The notes under the pieces were generated by a model, which was not told the origin of the DNA, made no database searches, and saw only the letters and a program-made list of their open reading frames with translations. Below are positions 1 through 5,311 of a DNA stretch of 5,311 nucleotides, in pieces. How positions within the stretch are numbered: the stretch's first letter is position 1; each line of letters begins with the position of its first letter. The position numbers and the translations under genes were made by a program. The stretch is from Spirochaetaceae bacterium (GTDB taxonomy: Bacteria > Spirochaetota > Spirochaetia > PWKH01). The stretch is from assembly GCA_003557605.1 (NCBI GenBank), contig PWNW01000026.1, forward strand, positions 1 through 5,311. Direction: 5' to 3'.

Positions 1-1
1 C

Positions 2-748
2 TGGATTTACAGCAAGGAATTCGGCATCCGTTTCGCGATTGTGTTTGTTCTGTCCATCTACTTGAACAATGCTATCAAGTACAACTATATGATTGAACGG
101 CCTGATGCTGCGGTACAGCTAATTGAGGAAGACGGGTTCTCGTTTCCCAGCGGCCACGCCCAGGGCAATACCGCATTCTGGGGATACCTTGCCCGGGAGA
201 TTAACCGTAAGTGGGCCTATATTACCGCTGGAGTTCTCATAGCGCTTGTAGCTTTTTCACGGGTGTATCTCGGCGTCCACTTCCCCTTAGATGTGATTGC
301 CGGAGTGCTCATCGGGCTGCTGATCCTTGCGGGATTCGAATTCCTGCACCGGAGGGGATCTCTTTCATTAAACGGCAAGGCATATTATCTCCTCACCGGA
401 GCGATCGTGCTGATGCTGTACCTCAACAAATCATTCGGTCTCTCCCCTACGGTCCTCGGATTCATCCTTTCTGCATTGTGGGGATACCGGATTGAGAAAG
501 CCCATATCAAATTTACTGAGAAAGCAGCGTGGTGGCAGCAGGTTATCAAAGGGGCTGCAGGAGTTGCGGTGCTTTTCGCACTGCGGCAGCTTACCCGAAC
601 AGTGTTCATCTCCCTTCCGGGGATTGCGGAGGAGCAGGAACTGCTGATGTCGCTGATGACGTTTCTCCGATACTTCGTCATGGGTGCATGGATAACCCTT
701 GGCGCTCCGTGGCTGTTCAAGACAGCCAAACTGTACCGGAAGAACTGA
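2..748 (+). CDS. PAP2-family membrane phosphatase, 3' part (5' end outside window)
   Basis: The reading frame is open from the left edge; 248 residues are visible and the true start lies upstream. All three motifs of the type 2 phosphatidic acid phosphatase superfamily are present (numbered from the first visible codon): KX6RP at K26 to R33-P34, PSGH at 49-52, and SRX5HX3D at S86-R87, H93 and D97. In this family the motif 3 His is the phosphate nucleophile, the motif 2 His is the acid/base, and Asp97 assists. Hydrophobic stretches near 11-25, 71-90, 98-115, 127-141, 147-162, 181-194 and 217-239 indicate an integral inner-membrane protein. About 130 residues follow motif 3, more than in minimal PAP2 proteins, adding roughly four membrane segments after the catalytic core. 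The family removes phosphate from lipid phosphates or isoprenoid pyrophosphates such as undecaprenyl-PP, with the active site usually facing the periplasm; the substrate here is unknown. The GTG at 41 is internal: the frame extends upstream and motif 1 lies close after it. The family call is firm, the substrate is not. Confidence 0.93.
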   Translation, partial: WIYSKEFGIRFAIVFVLSIYLNNAIKYNYMIERPDAAVQLIEEDGFSFPSGHAQGNTAFWGYLAREINRKWAYITAGVLIALVAFSRVYLGVHFPLDVIAGVLIGLLILAGFEFLHRRGSLSLNGKAYYLLTGAIVLMLYLNKSFGLSPTVLGFILSALWGYRIEKAHIKFTEKAAWWQQVIKGAAGVAVLFALRQLTRTVFISLPGIAEEQELLMSLMTFLRYFVMGAWITLGAPWLFKTAKLYRKN

Positions 749-784
749 CTGCTTTAGCCCGGCATCATATTAAACTACGTCTCT

Positions 785-789
785 GGAGG
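785..789 (+). promoter_or_regulatory. Ribosome binding site for the isomerase-like gene
   Basis: GGAGG lies 7 bases before the ATG at 797. It is the strongest Shine-Dalgarno match in the window and fixes that start. It sits in the 48-base gap after the phosphatase stop, which holds no terminator-like hairpin. Confidence 0.8.
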
Positions 790-796
790 TTGTTTC

Positions 797-2119
797 ATGA
801 AAGCGAAGCTCGTACCGGTGTTTTTTCCCCGTGACTGCACAGAGAAGTTCAGCTTACAGACAGGTCATATCAAGGAGAAGCTTGCAGACTGCGCTGAACT
901 GCTGGAGCCAGTCGGACTCGGAGAAACCCTGCCGGCAGAGGCGGACGCCGTATTGCTTCCGGAAATCCTCGGTGAGGCATATGAGCGGAGCGATGAGTTC
1001 GCCCAGATTTCCATTCCCATATTGGTTCTCACCTCTGAATTCATGACCATCTCCATGTGGGACTGGGAAATTATGAATTTTCTCCGGGGAAAAGGGGTCA
1101 GCGTCCTTGCTCCCTACCATGAATCCCAGGCACGGGTTGCCTGCCGGGCGCTGGCTCTCAGGAAATCCATGGCCGCCGCCAGGTTTCTCGTGTTCCAGGA
1201 CAATCCGGGAGAGGGATTCCAGCCTGAGATCTTCAAGTGCTTCTACTGGTGGACCGATGAATGCACAAAGATCATACGGGAGCGCTTAGGCATCACTATT
1301 ACTAGAAAAAGCCTGAAGGATTTAGGGAAAACCCAGCGGACCATTCCCCAGGAGGCGGTACTGGAGGAATTGTCCTCCTGGAAGGACCTTCCAGTTTCTG
1401 AGGAACTCACAGAGGAGGCGAAGCAAGCTGCAGCACGGTACTATCTGTCAGTGAAGCAGGAGCTGGCAGAATTTGGCGCTGCAGGCGGTATCGGGGCAAA
1501 CTGCCTGAACGAATCGCATTTCTCTTCCTCCACTCCCTGCATCGCATGGAATCTGCTGTTTGAACGTGAAGGGATTCTGTGGGCATGTGAAGGCGACACT
1601 CTTTCCCTTGCTGTGAAGTACCTGCTGCACCATACACTGCAAATCCCTGTGATGATGACCAACATCTATCCCTTCCTGATGGGGATGGCGGCACTGAAAC
1701 ATGAGAGGATACCCTCATTCCCTGAAATCATTGACGAACCGGAAAACCATATCCTGCTTGCCCACTGCGGCTTCTTCGGCCTTGCTCCCCGGAGCTTCTG
1801 CTCTTCCTGGAAGGCGGTGCCCCCCGTGCTCGGCATCGTAGACAAGAAGGCCCATGCTCTTGATGTGAGGTTTCCTGAGGGGCCGGTTACCATGGTGAAA
1901 ATCGACGGAGCACTGAAGCATATGATGGTCATTGAAGGGGAGCTGAAGGGATATATGCAGTATCCCGGCAGTGACTGCCGCAACGGTGCGGTAATGAAGG
2001 TGCCCGACGGGCATTCTCTGATGAAGCAGGTCTATTCCCATCACCAGATTCTGATGCCGGGACACCATAGACCGTATCTGGAACTTATCTGCAGGGTGTT
2101 CGGATTTGAAATGGAATGA
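797..2119 (+). CDS. L-fucose/L-arabinose isomerase-like protein
   Basis: A 440-residue soluble protein with no signal peptide or membrane segment. The ATG at 797 follows a strong GGAGG, and the first residues (MKAKLVPVFFPRD) look like a first beta strand. The C-terminal half carries signatures I recognise from the sugar-isomerase superfamily that includes L-fucose isomerase (FucI) and L-arabinose isomerase: Cys236 and Glu239 in GANCLNE, TPCIAWNLL (246-254), ACEGD (263-267), AHCG (322-325), and a C-terminal SHHQILMPGHH block (414-424). By family knowledge these enzymes interconvert aldoses and ketoses using a divalent metal held by Glu, Asp and His. Glu265 in ACEGD and His415/416 are plausible ligands. 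The position 24 residues after Glu265, which matches the E337-D361 spacing of E. coli FucI, is Asn289, not Asp. True isomerase activity is therefore uncertain, and a divergent or non-isomerase role is possible. At 440 residues it is shorter than FucI (about 590), as many uncharacterised relatives are. Its stop overlaps the next gene by ATGA, suggesting co-translation with the reductase. Confidence 0.72.
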   Translation: MKAKLVPVFFPRDCTEKFSLQTGHIKEKLADCAELLEPVGLGETLPAEADAVLLPEILGEAYERSDEFAQISIPILVLTSEFMTISMWDWEIMNFLRGKGVSVLAPYHESQARVACRALALRKSMAAARFLVFQDNPGEGFQPEIFKCFYWWTDECTKIIRERLGITITRKSLKDLGKTQRTIPQEAVLEELSSWKDLPVSEELTEEAKQAAARYYLSVKQELAEFGAAGGIGANCLNESHFSSSTPCIAWNLLFEREGILWACEGDTLSLAVKYLLHHTLQIPVMMTNIYPFLMGMAALKHERIPSFPEIIDEPENHILLAHCGFFGLAPRSFCSSWKAVPPVLGIVDKKAHALDVRFPEGPVTMVKIDGALKHMMVIEGELKGYMQYPGSDCRNGAVMKVPDGHSLMKQVYSHHQILMPGHHRPYLELICRVFGFEME

Positions 2120-2865
2120 CAAGGAACGTGGAATATGGCATACTCCAGACCATGAAGAGAAAAAAAGCAGTCATTACCGGAGCATCGCGGGGCATCGGCC
2201 GTGCCGTTGCCCAGATCCTTGCATCACATTCCTATGACCTCCTTATTACCGGCAAGGACCCAGACCGTCTTGCCAAGGCGGTTACCGAGCTTTCTCAATC
2301 AGCTGAAGTCCACGGCATTGCTGCGGACATGCTTGATCCCGATAGCCCTGAGATGATTATTAACCGTGCTGAGGAAGTGTTAGGCGGCATAGACCTGCTG
2401 GTAAACAATGCTGGCATGTCATTCGCAGCACCAATAGAAGAGAGCACCCTTGCTGACTGGGAGCAGGTTATGACCGTTAATGCACGAGCTCCCTTTTTTC
2501 TCTCCAAAGCGGCCCTTCCCCTGCTGAGAAAATCGGATTCCCCGGTAATCATCCAGATCGGTTCGGTGGTCTCGATAAAGGGATATGAAAACCAGAGTAT
2601 CTACAGTGCTTCAAAGCACGCACTGGCAGGTCTTACCAAAGTTCTGGCCCGGGAGGTGTACCATGAGGGAATCCGGGTCCACCTTATTATGCCTGGAGGT
2701 GTGGGCACTGAGATGAGTGTGACCATGCGCCCCGATATTGCCTCCAATGAGATGATAACCCCTGAGGAGATTGGCGAGATTGTGCTCTTTTTAGCTGAGA
2801 GGACCGGCAAAGGAGTCATTGATGAGATTCAGATCCACAGGGAAACCAAAGCACCCTGGGACTAG
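2116..2865 (+). CDS. Short-chain dehydrogenase/reductase (SDR family, classical type)
   Basis: A Rossmann-fold NAD(P)-dependent oxidoreductase of 249 residues from the ATG at 2116, or 237 from the ATG at 2152. With the longer numbering it has the TGASRGIG cofactor loop (21-28), Asp71 after strand 3, NNAG (97-100), and the catalytic tetrad Asn122, Ser150, Tyr163, Lys167 (YSASK), followed by PGG (193-195) and a Thr198. These are diagnostic of classical SDRs. Arg25 in the glycine loop and Lys47 after strand 2 suggest NADP(H) preference, an inference. Start choice: 2116 overlaps the upstream stop as ATGA, favouring translational coupling, but adds 12 residues not expected in the family. The ATG at 2152 (MKRKKAVITGAS) gives the standard N-terminus but has no Shine-Dalgarno at a useful distance. 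FabG-like ketoacyl reductase, sugar or polyol dehydrogenase and other carbonyl reductases all share these motifs. Proximity to the isomerase-like gene hints at a carbohydrate substrate but does not prove it. Confidence 0.93.
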   Translation: MTRNVEYGILQTMKRKKAVITGASRGIGRAVAQILASHSYDLLITGKDPDRLAKAVTELSQSAEVHGIAADMLDPDSPEMIINRAEEVLGGIDLLVNNAGMSFAAPIEESTLADWEQVMTVNARAPFFLSKAALPLLRKSDSPVIIQIGSVVSIKGYENQSIYSASKHALAGLTKVLAREVYHEGIRVHLIMPGGVGTEMSVTMRPDIASNEMITPEEIGEIVLFLAERTGKGVIDEIQIHRETKAPWD

Positions 2866-2870
2866 GAGCT

Positions 2871-2876
2871 GGAAGG
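2871..2876 (+). promoter_or_regulatory. Ribosome binding site for the PadR gene
   Basis: GGAAGG ends 4 bases before the ATG at 2881. A second weaker match, AGGAG at 2864-2868, overlaps the upstream stop codon TAG. GGAAGG is too close to the in-frame TTG at 2878, so it favours the ATG, although AGGAG could serve the TTG. Confidence 0.5.
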
Positions 2877-2880
2877 ATTG

Positions 2881-3231
2881 ATGAAGCAAAATGATCCCCT
2901 CGCACTGTCGCCCCTCACTGAATCAACCTACTACATCCTCATTTCCCTGGTGGACCCGCTCCACGGGTACGGGATTATCAAGAAGGTACAAGCACTGAGC
3001 AGGGGAAGAATTGTTCTGTCCCCGGGAACCCTCTACGGGGTGCTCCAGAATCTCATGGCCCATAATCTCATCTCCCTTGAAGAGGCGCAGGAAGAAGGAA
3101 GAAAGAAAAAAATCTATAAGATTACCCCCACCGGAAAAATGCTTGCACGGTTTGAGATCCTGAGGTTTCGGGAGATGACCGAACACGGCAGAAAATTCCT
3201 GCAGCGCACGGGAATGGCCCAAGAAGATTGA
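2881..3231 (+). CDS. PadR-family winged-helix transcriptional regulator
   Basis: A small cytoplasmic DNA-binding protein of 116 residues. It shows the PadR pattern in order: LTESTYYILISL (12-23, first helix), HGYGI (28-32), the loop SRGRIVLSPGTLYGVL (40-55) with the hallmark GTLYG at 49-53 in the recognition-helix region, and the wing at RKKKIYKITPTG (74-85). One more helix follows (about 88-110), so it belongs with the short PadR proteins that lack a long C-terminal dimerisation or ligand domain. PadR proteins usually act as dimeric repressors released by a small molecule, originally phenolic acids, though most ligands are unknown. It begins 15 bases after the SDR stop, so it is probably co-transcribed with it, and it lies 58 bases before the molybdenum hydroxylase gene, its most obvious target besides its own operon. 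An in-frame TTG at 2878 would add one residue; the ATG is preferred. The family call is firm, target and ligand are unknown. Confidence 0.93.
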   Translation: MKQNDPLALSPLTESTYYILISLVDPLHGYGIIKKVQALSRGRIVLSPGTLYGVLQNLMAHNLISLEEAQEEGRKKKIYKITPTGKMLARFEILRFREMTEHGRKFLQRTGMAQED

Positions 3232-3240
3232 ACATCTGTT

Positions 3241-3248
3241 CTGTACAG
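3241..3248 (+). other. Small palindrome in the PadR-hydroxylase gap
   Basis: CTGTACAG is a perfect 8-base palindrome in the 58-base gap between the regulator and the hydroxylase. An imperfect inverted repeat, TGTATCATGCTGCA at 3263-3276, matches at 5 of 7 pairs. Either could be half of an operator, but an 8-base palindrome is common by chance and neither fits the ATGT-N8-ACAT consensus described for some PadR proteins. No clear -35/-10 pair or terminator is seen in this gap. Confidence 0.15.
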
Positions 3249-3279
3249 CAGGAGCGATCTGTTGTATCATGCTGCAATC

Positions 3280-3284
3280 AGGGG
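3280..3284 (+). promoter_or_regulatory. Ribosome binding site for the molybdenum hydroxylase gene
   Basis: AGGGG lies 5 bases before the ATG at 3290. It supports that start, after which the protein begins directly with the family's usual N-terminal region. Confidence 0.5.
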
Positions 3285-3289
3285 ATTAC

Positions 3290-5311
3290 ATGACAAAAAT
3301 TAAAGCCTACAGAAACGACGGGACTGCAAAAGTAACGGGGAAAGCAAAGTATGCCGATGACTACAGTTTTCCCGGGATGCTGCATATGGTCAGTGTGTAT
3401 GCTGATTATGTCTCAGCAAAACATGTCAGAATCGACACATCCCAGGCTGAAGCTTCACCCGGGTGCGTACGGGTAATTACTGCCGGGGATGTGCCTGGAA
3501 CCTGCACCTACGGACAGATCACCCAGGATTTTCCCATACTGGTCTCAGACACCATCCGATCTTGGGGCGACGTCTGTGCCCTGGTGGTTGCCGAGACCCG
3601 GGAACAGGCCCTGAAGGCCGCAGAAAAAGTAGTGATTACCGCAGATCCGGTAAAACCGGTACTGACGGTAGATGAAGCACTTGATCCATTTGCTCCGGTG
3701 GTGCCTGCCTCGGGGGATTCAAATATTGTGGTGCATCACCAGCTTCGGCACGGCGATCCTTCGGGAATATTTTCCCAGTGTGAGCAGATTGTTGAAGAGA
3801 CCTTTCATACCCAGGTGGTTGAACAGGCCTATATGGAATGCGAATCGGCAGTATGCGTTCCCCGCTATGACGGTGTCATGGAGATATACGGAAGCATGCA
3901 GCATCCCTTCAGCACCAGAAAATTTACTGCAGCCTTTCTCAACGAACCTCTTTCTGATATTGAAGTGTACACTATCCCGGTAGGTGGAGGTTTCGGGGGC
4001 AAGGATGACAATGCCGCCGCCGTATGCGCCCGTGCAGCCCTCGGTGCACGGCTTACGGGGAGACCGGTAAAACTGTCTTACTCAAGAGAGGATTCCATCA
4101 GGGAGACCTATAAACGCCATCCCTACCGGATGCACTACAAGATGGGATTCTCCAGTGAAGGCAGAATTCTCGCTGTTGAAGCTAACATCTATGCAGACTC
4201 GGGGGCATATCTTTCGGTCACTCCCTGGGTCACCTGGCGTTCCATTGCCCAGTGCTGCGGCCCCTATGCCGTAGATCATGTAAAGGCTGACGTCTATGGA
4301 GTTGCCACCAACAATGTCTTCCGCGGAGCTATGCGCGGATTCGGCGCTCCCCAGGTAAACTTTGCCGTTGAGCAGCTCATAGACATGGGCGCCCATGCCC
4401 TGGGCATCCATCCTCTGGGCATACGCAGGATGAACATGGTCAAGCAGAACGGAGAAACCGTCACCGGGCAAATTCTTGACACCCATACTGTCAGTCTGGA
4501 AGAGGTGATGAACGAGGTAGTCCATGCCATAGGATACAGAAAAAAATATGAGGCCTGCTCTCACGGGAAGAGCGAGGGCGATGAGCTGTATGGGATTGGC
4601 CTTTCGGTGAGCTATCGTGGTTCAAGCCTCGGGGCTGAAGGAATGGACTACTGCTCCTGCGTGATCAACGGACAGCTTGACGGTTCCCTGCTGCTGGAGA
4701 CGGGCATCCATGAAAACGGCCAGGGGTCTGAATCAGTGATGGTCCTTGTTCTTGCCAAGGAGCTTGGCATTGATCATAAGCGTATACGCTACCGACGCTC
4801 TTCCACCAGCACTATACCTGACAGCGGCACGACTGTAGCGACCAGGGGCACCATCATGGGGGGAAGTTCGGTTGTGCTGGCGGCAAACCAGCTGAAGCTG
4901 CTGCTTTCAAAGCACCTTGCCCAGCGGCTGAAATGCCGCAGCGAAGAGGTCACCTTCCATGACGATAAAATCTGGGGACTCACCTATGACAACAGCCTGA
5001 CCTGGGACGAGGCAATGCGGGAGATGTACCTTCAGCGGGCTGCTCCCTATGCCTTCGGCACCTATCAGGGGCCGAATGTCACCTGGGATGATACAACAGG
5101 TCAGGGTGATGCATATTTCACCTATGTCTACAGCTGCCAGTGCGCTGAAGTTCTGGTGAATAAAAAGACCGGAAAAATTCGGGTCACCAATGTTGCCGCA
5201 GGACATGATATCGGCAAGGCGATCAACCGTGCGATGCTGCTCGGACAGATGTACGGAGGGATCACCCAGGGAATCGGCATGGCCCTGATGGAAAAGGTGA
5301 CCGAAGAGGGA
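3290..5311 (+). CDS. Xanthine dehydrogenase/aldehyde oxidase family, molybdopterin-binding large subunit (3' end outside window)
   Basis: The frame is open from the ATG at 3290 to the right edge: 674 codons without a stop, against a usual 750-790, so roughly the last 80-110 residues are missing. The N-terminus (GTAKVTGKAKYADDY, 11-25) begins the a/b hammerhead domain, and an AGDVPG (about 65-70) matches its usual end. Molybdopterin-domain motifs follow: Gln204 in MQHPF, GGGFGGK (232-238), RGFGAPQ (349-355), GQG around Gln478, SGTTVATRG with Arg519, and GHDIGKAINR (638-647). By family knowledge these enzymes hydroxylate purines, other N-heterocycles or aldehydes using water at a molybdenum-cytosine or -pterin site, passing electrons through [2Fe-2S] clusters to FAD. 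The large subunit shown has no cluster or FAD domain, so separate small and medium subunits are expected, probably downstream. The catalytic Glu (E1261 in bovine xanthine oxidase) lies in the missing part. Arg349 matches the bovine substrate-binding R880, while Asp239 replaces Glu802, so purine use is possible but not shown. The XdhD-like group, including selenium-dependent hydroxylases of anaerobes, is the closest resemblance by eye. Confidence 0.93.
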   Translation, partial: MTKIKAYRNDGTAKVTGKAKYADDYSFPGMLHMVSVYADYVSAKHVRIDTSQAEASPGCVRVITAGDVPGTCTYGQITQDFPILVSDTIRSWGDVCALVVAETREQALKAAEKVVITADPVKPVLTVDEALDPFAPVVPASGDSNIVVHHQLRHGDPSGIFSQCEQIVEETFHTQVVEQAYMECESAVCVPRYDGVMEIYGSMQHPFSTRKFTAAFLNEPLSDIEVYTIPVGGGFGGKDDNAAAVCARAALGARLTGRPVKLSYSREDSIRETYKRHPYRMHYKMGFSSEGRILAVEANIYADSGAYLSVTPWVTWRSIAQCCGPYAVDHVKADVYGVATNNVFRGAMRGFGAPQVNFAVEQLIDMGAHALGIHPLGIRRMNMVKQNGETVTGQILDTHTVSLEEVMNEVVHAIGYRKKYEACSHGKSEGDELYGIGLSVSYRGSSLGAEGMDYCSCVINGQLDGSLLLETGIHENGQGSESVMVLVLAKELGIDHKRIRYRRSSTSTIPDSGTTVATRGTIMGGSSVVLAANQLKLLLSKHLAQRLKCRSEEVTFHDDKIWGLTYDNSLTWDEAMREMYLQRAAPYAFGTYQGPNVTWDDTTGQGDAYFTYVYSCQCAEVLVNKKTGKIRVTNVAAGHDIGKAINRAMLLGQMYGGITQGIGMALMEKVTEEG

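Noticed and set aside
749..796. Possible promoter (CATATTAAACT-like -10) between the phosphatase and the isomerase-like gene
   Set aside because: There is an AT-rich patch at about 768-776, but no -35 element at proper spacing is convincing, so no promoter is called.
529..834. 101-residue + strand frame bridging the phosphatase end and the next gene
   Set aside because: It overlaps the phosphatase in another frame and runs across the GGAGG site and start of the isomerase-like gene; the translation resembles no protein family.
1407..2122. Several minus-strand open frames of 74-135 residues opposite the isomerase-like gene
   Set aside because: They overlap each other and the conserved + strand gene; their translations are Ser/Arg/Pro-rich and low in structure, as expected for shadow frames.
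2491..2500. T-rich run (CCCTTTTTTCTC) resembling a terminator tail
   Set aside because: It lies within the SDR coding region, encodes the conserved segment after Asn122, and has no GC-rich hairpin before it.
3463..3983. Two + strand frames of 70 and 103 residues inside the hydroxylase region
   Set aside because: They are alternate frames of the hydroxylase gene, whose own frame is continuous from 3290 and carries the family motifs.
4082..4564. 160-residue open frame on the minus strand inside the hydroxylase gene
   Set aside because: It lies wholly antisense to well-conserved hydroxylase coding sequence including the RGFGAPQ motif, and its translation shows no recognisable domain.

Overview
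This is a compact stretch of bacterial protein-coding DNA. Five genes all read on the + strand, nearly end to end, with no intergenic gap above about 60 bases. GC content looks moderate (low to mid 50s percent by eye). Starts are mostly ATG, and three of the four visible starts have Shine-Dalgarno-like G-rich motifs. Gene content (a molybdenum hydroxylase of the anaerobe-type XdhD/xanthine dehydrogenase family, a small PadR regulator, and a fucose/arabinose-isomerase-like protein) suits an anaerobic or fermentative bacterium such as a spirochaete or a clostridial Firmicute. The sequence alone does not settle the phylum.

Layout. Bases 2-748 are the C-terminal part of a membrane PAP2 phosphatase with all three phosphatase motifs; its start lies off the left edge. 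After a 48-base gap with a strong GGAGG ribosome binding site, 797-2119 encodes a 440-residue protein related to L-fucose/L-arabinose isomerases. Its stop overlaps (ATGA) the possible start of a short-chain dehydrogenase/reductase (2116 or 2152 to 2865). Fifteen bases later comes a short PadR-family regulator (2881-3231). A 58-base gap then leads to the large molybdopterin-binding subunit of a xanthine dehydrogenase/aldehyde oxidase family enzyme, which starts at 3290 and is still open at the right edge (674 codons visible).

How the genes may work together. The isomerase-like gene, the reductase and the PadR gene are packed tightly enough to be one transcript. An isomerase-like protein beside an SDR suggests carbohydrate or polyol conversion, but no substrate can be named. 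The PadR gene directly precedes the hydroxylase and is the obvious candidate regulator of it or of the whole run. The FAD and [2Fe-2S] subunits that the hydroxylase family needs are not in the window and would be expected downstream. The phosphatase has no evident functional tie to the rest.

No clearly new system is visible. The points most worth a second look are an Asn where the isomerase family has a metal-binding Asp, the active-site variants in the hydroxylase, and the PadR/hydroxylase junction. No tRNA, rRNA, CRISPR, insertion sequence, riboswitch or convincing terminator was seen.
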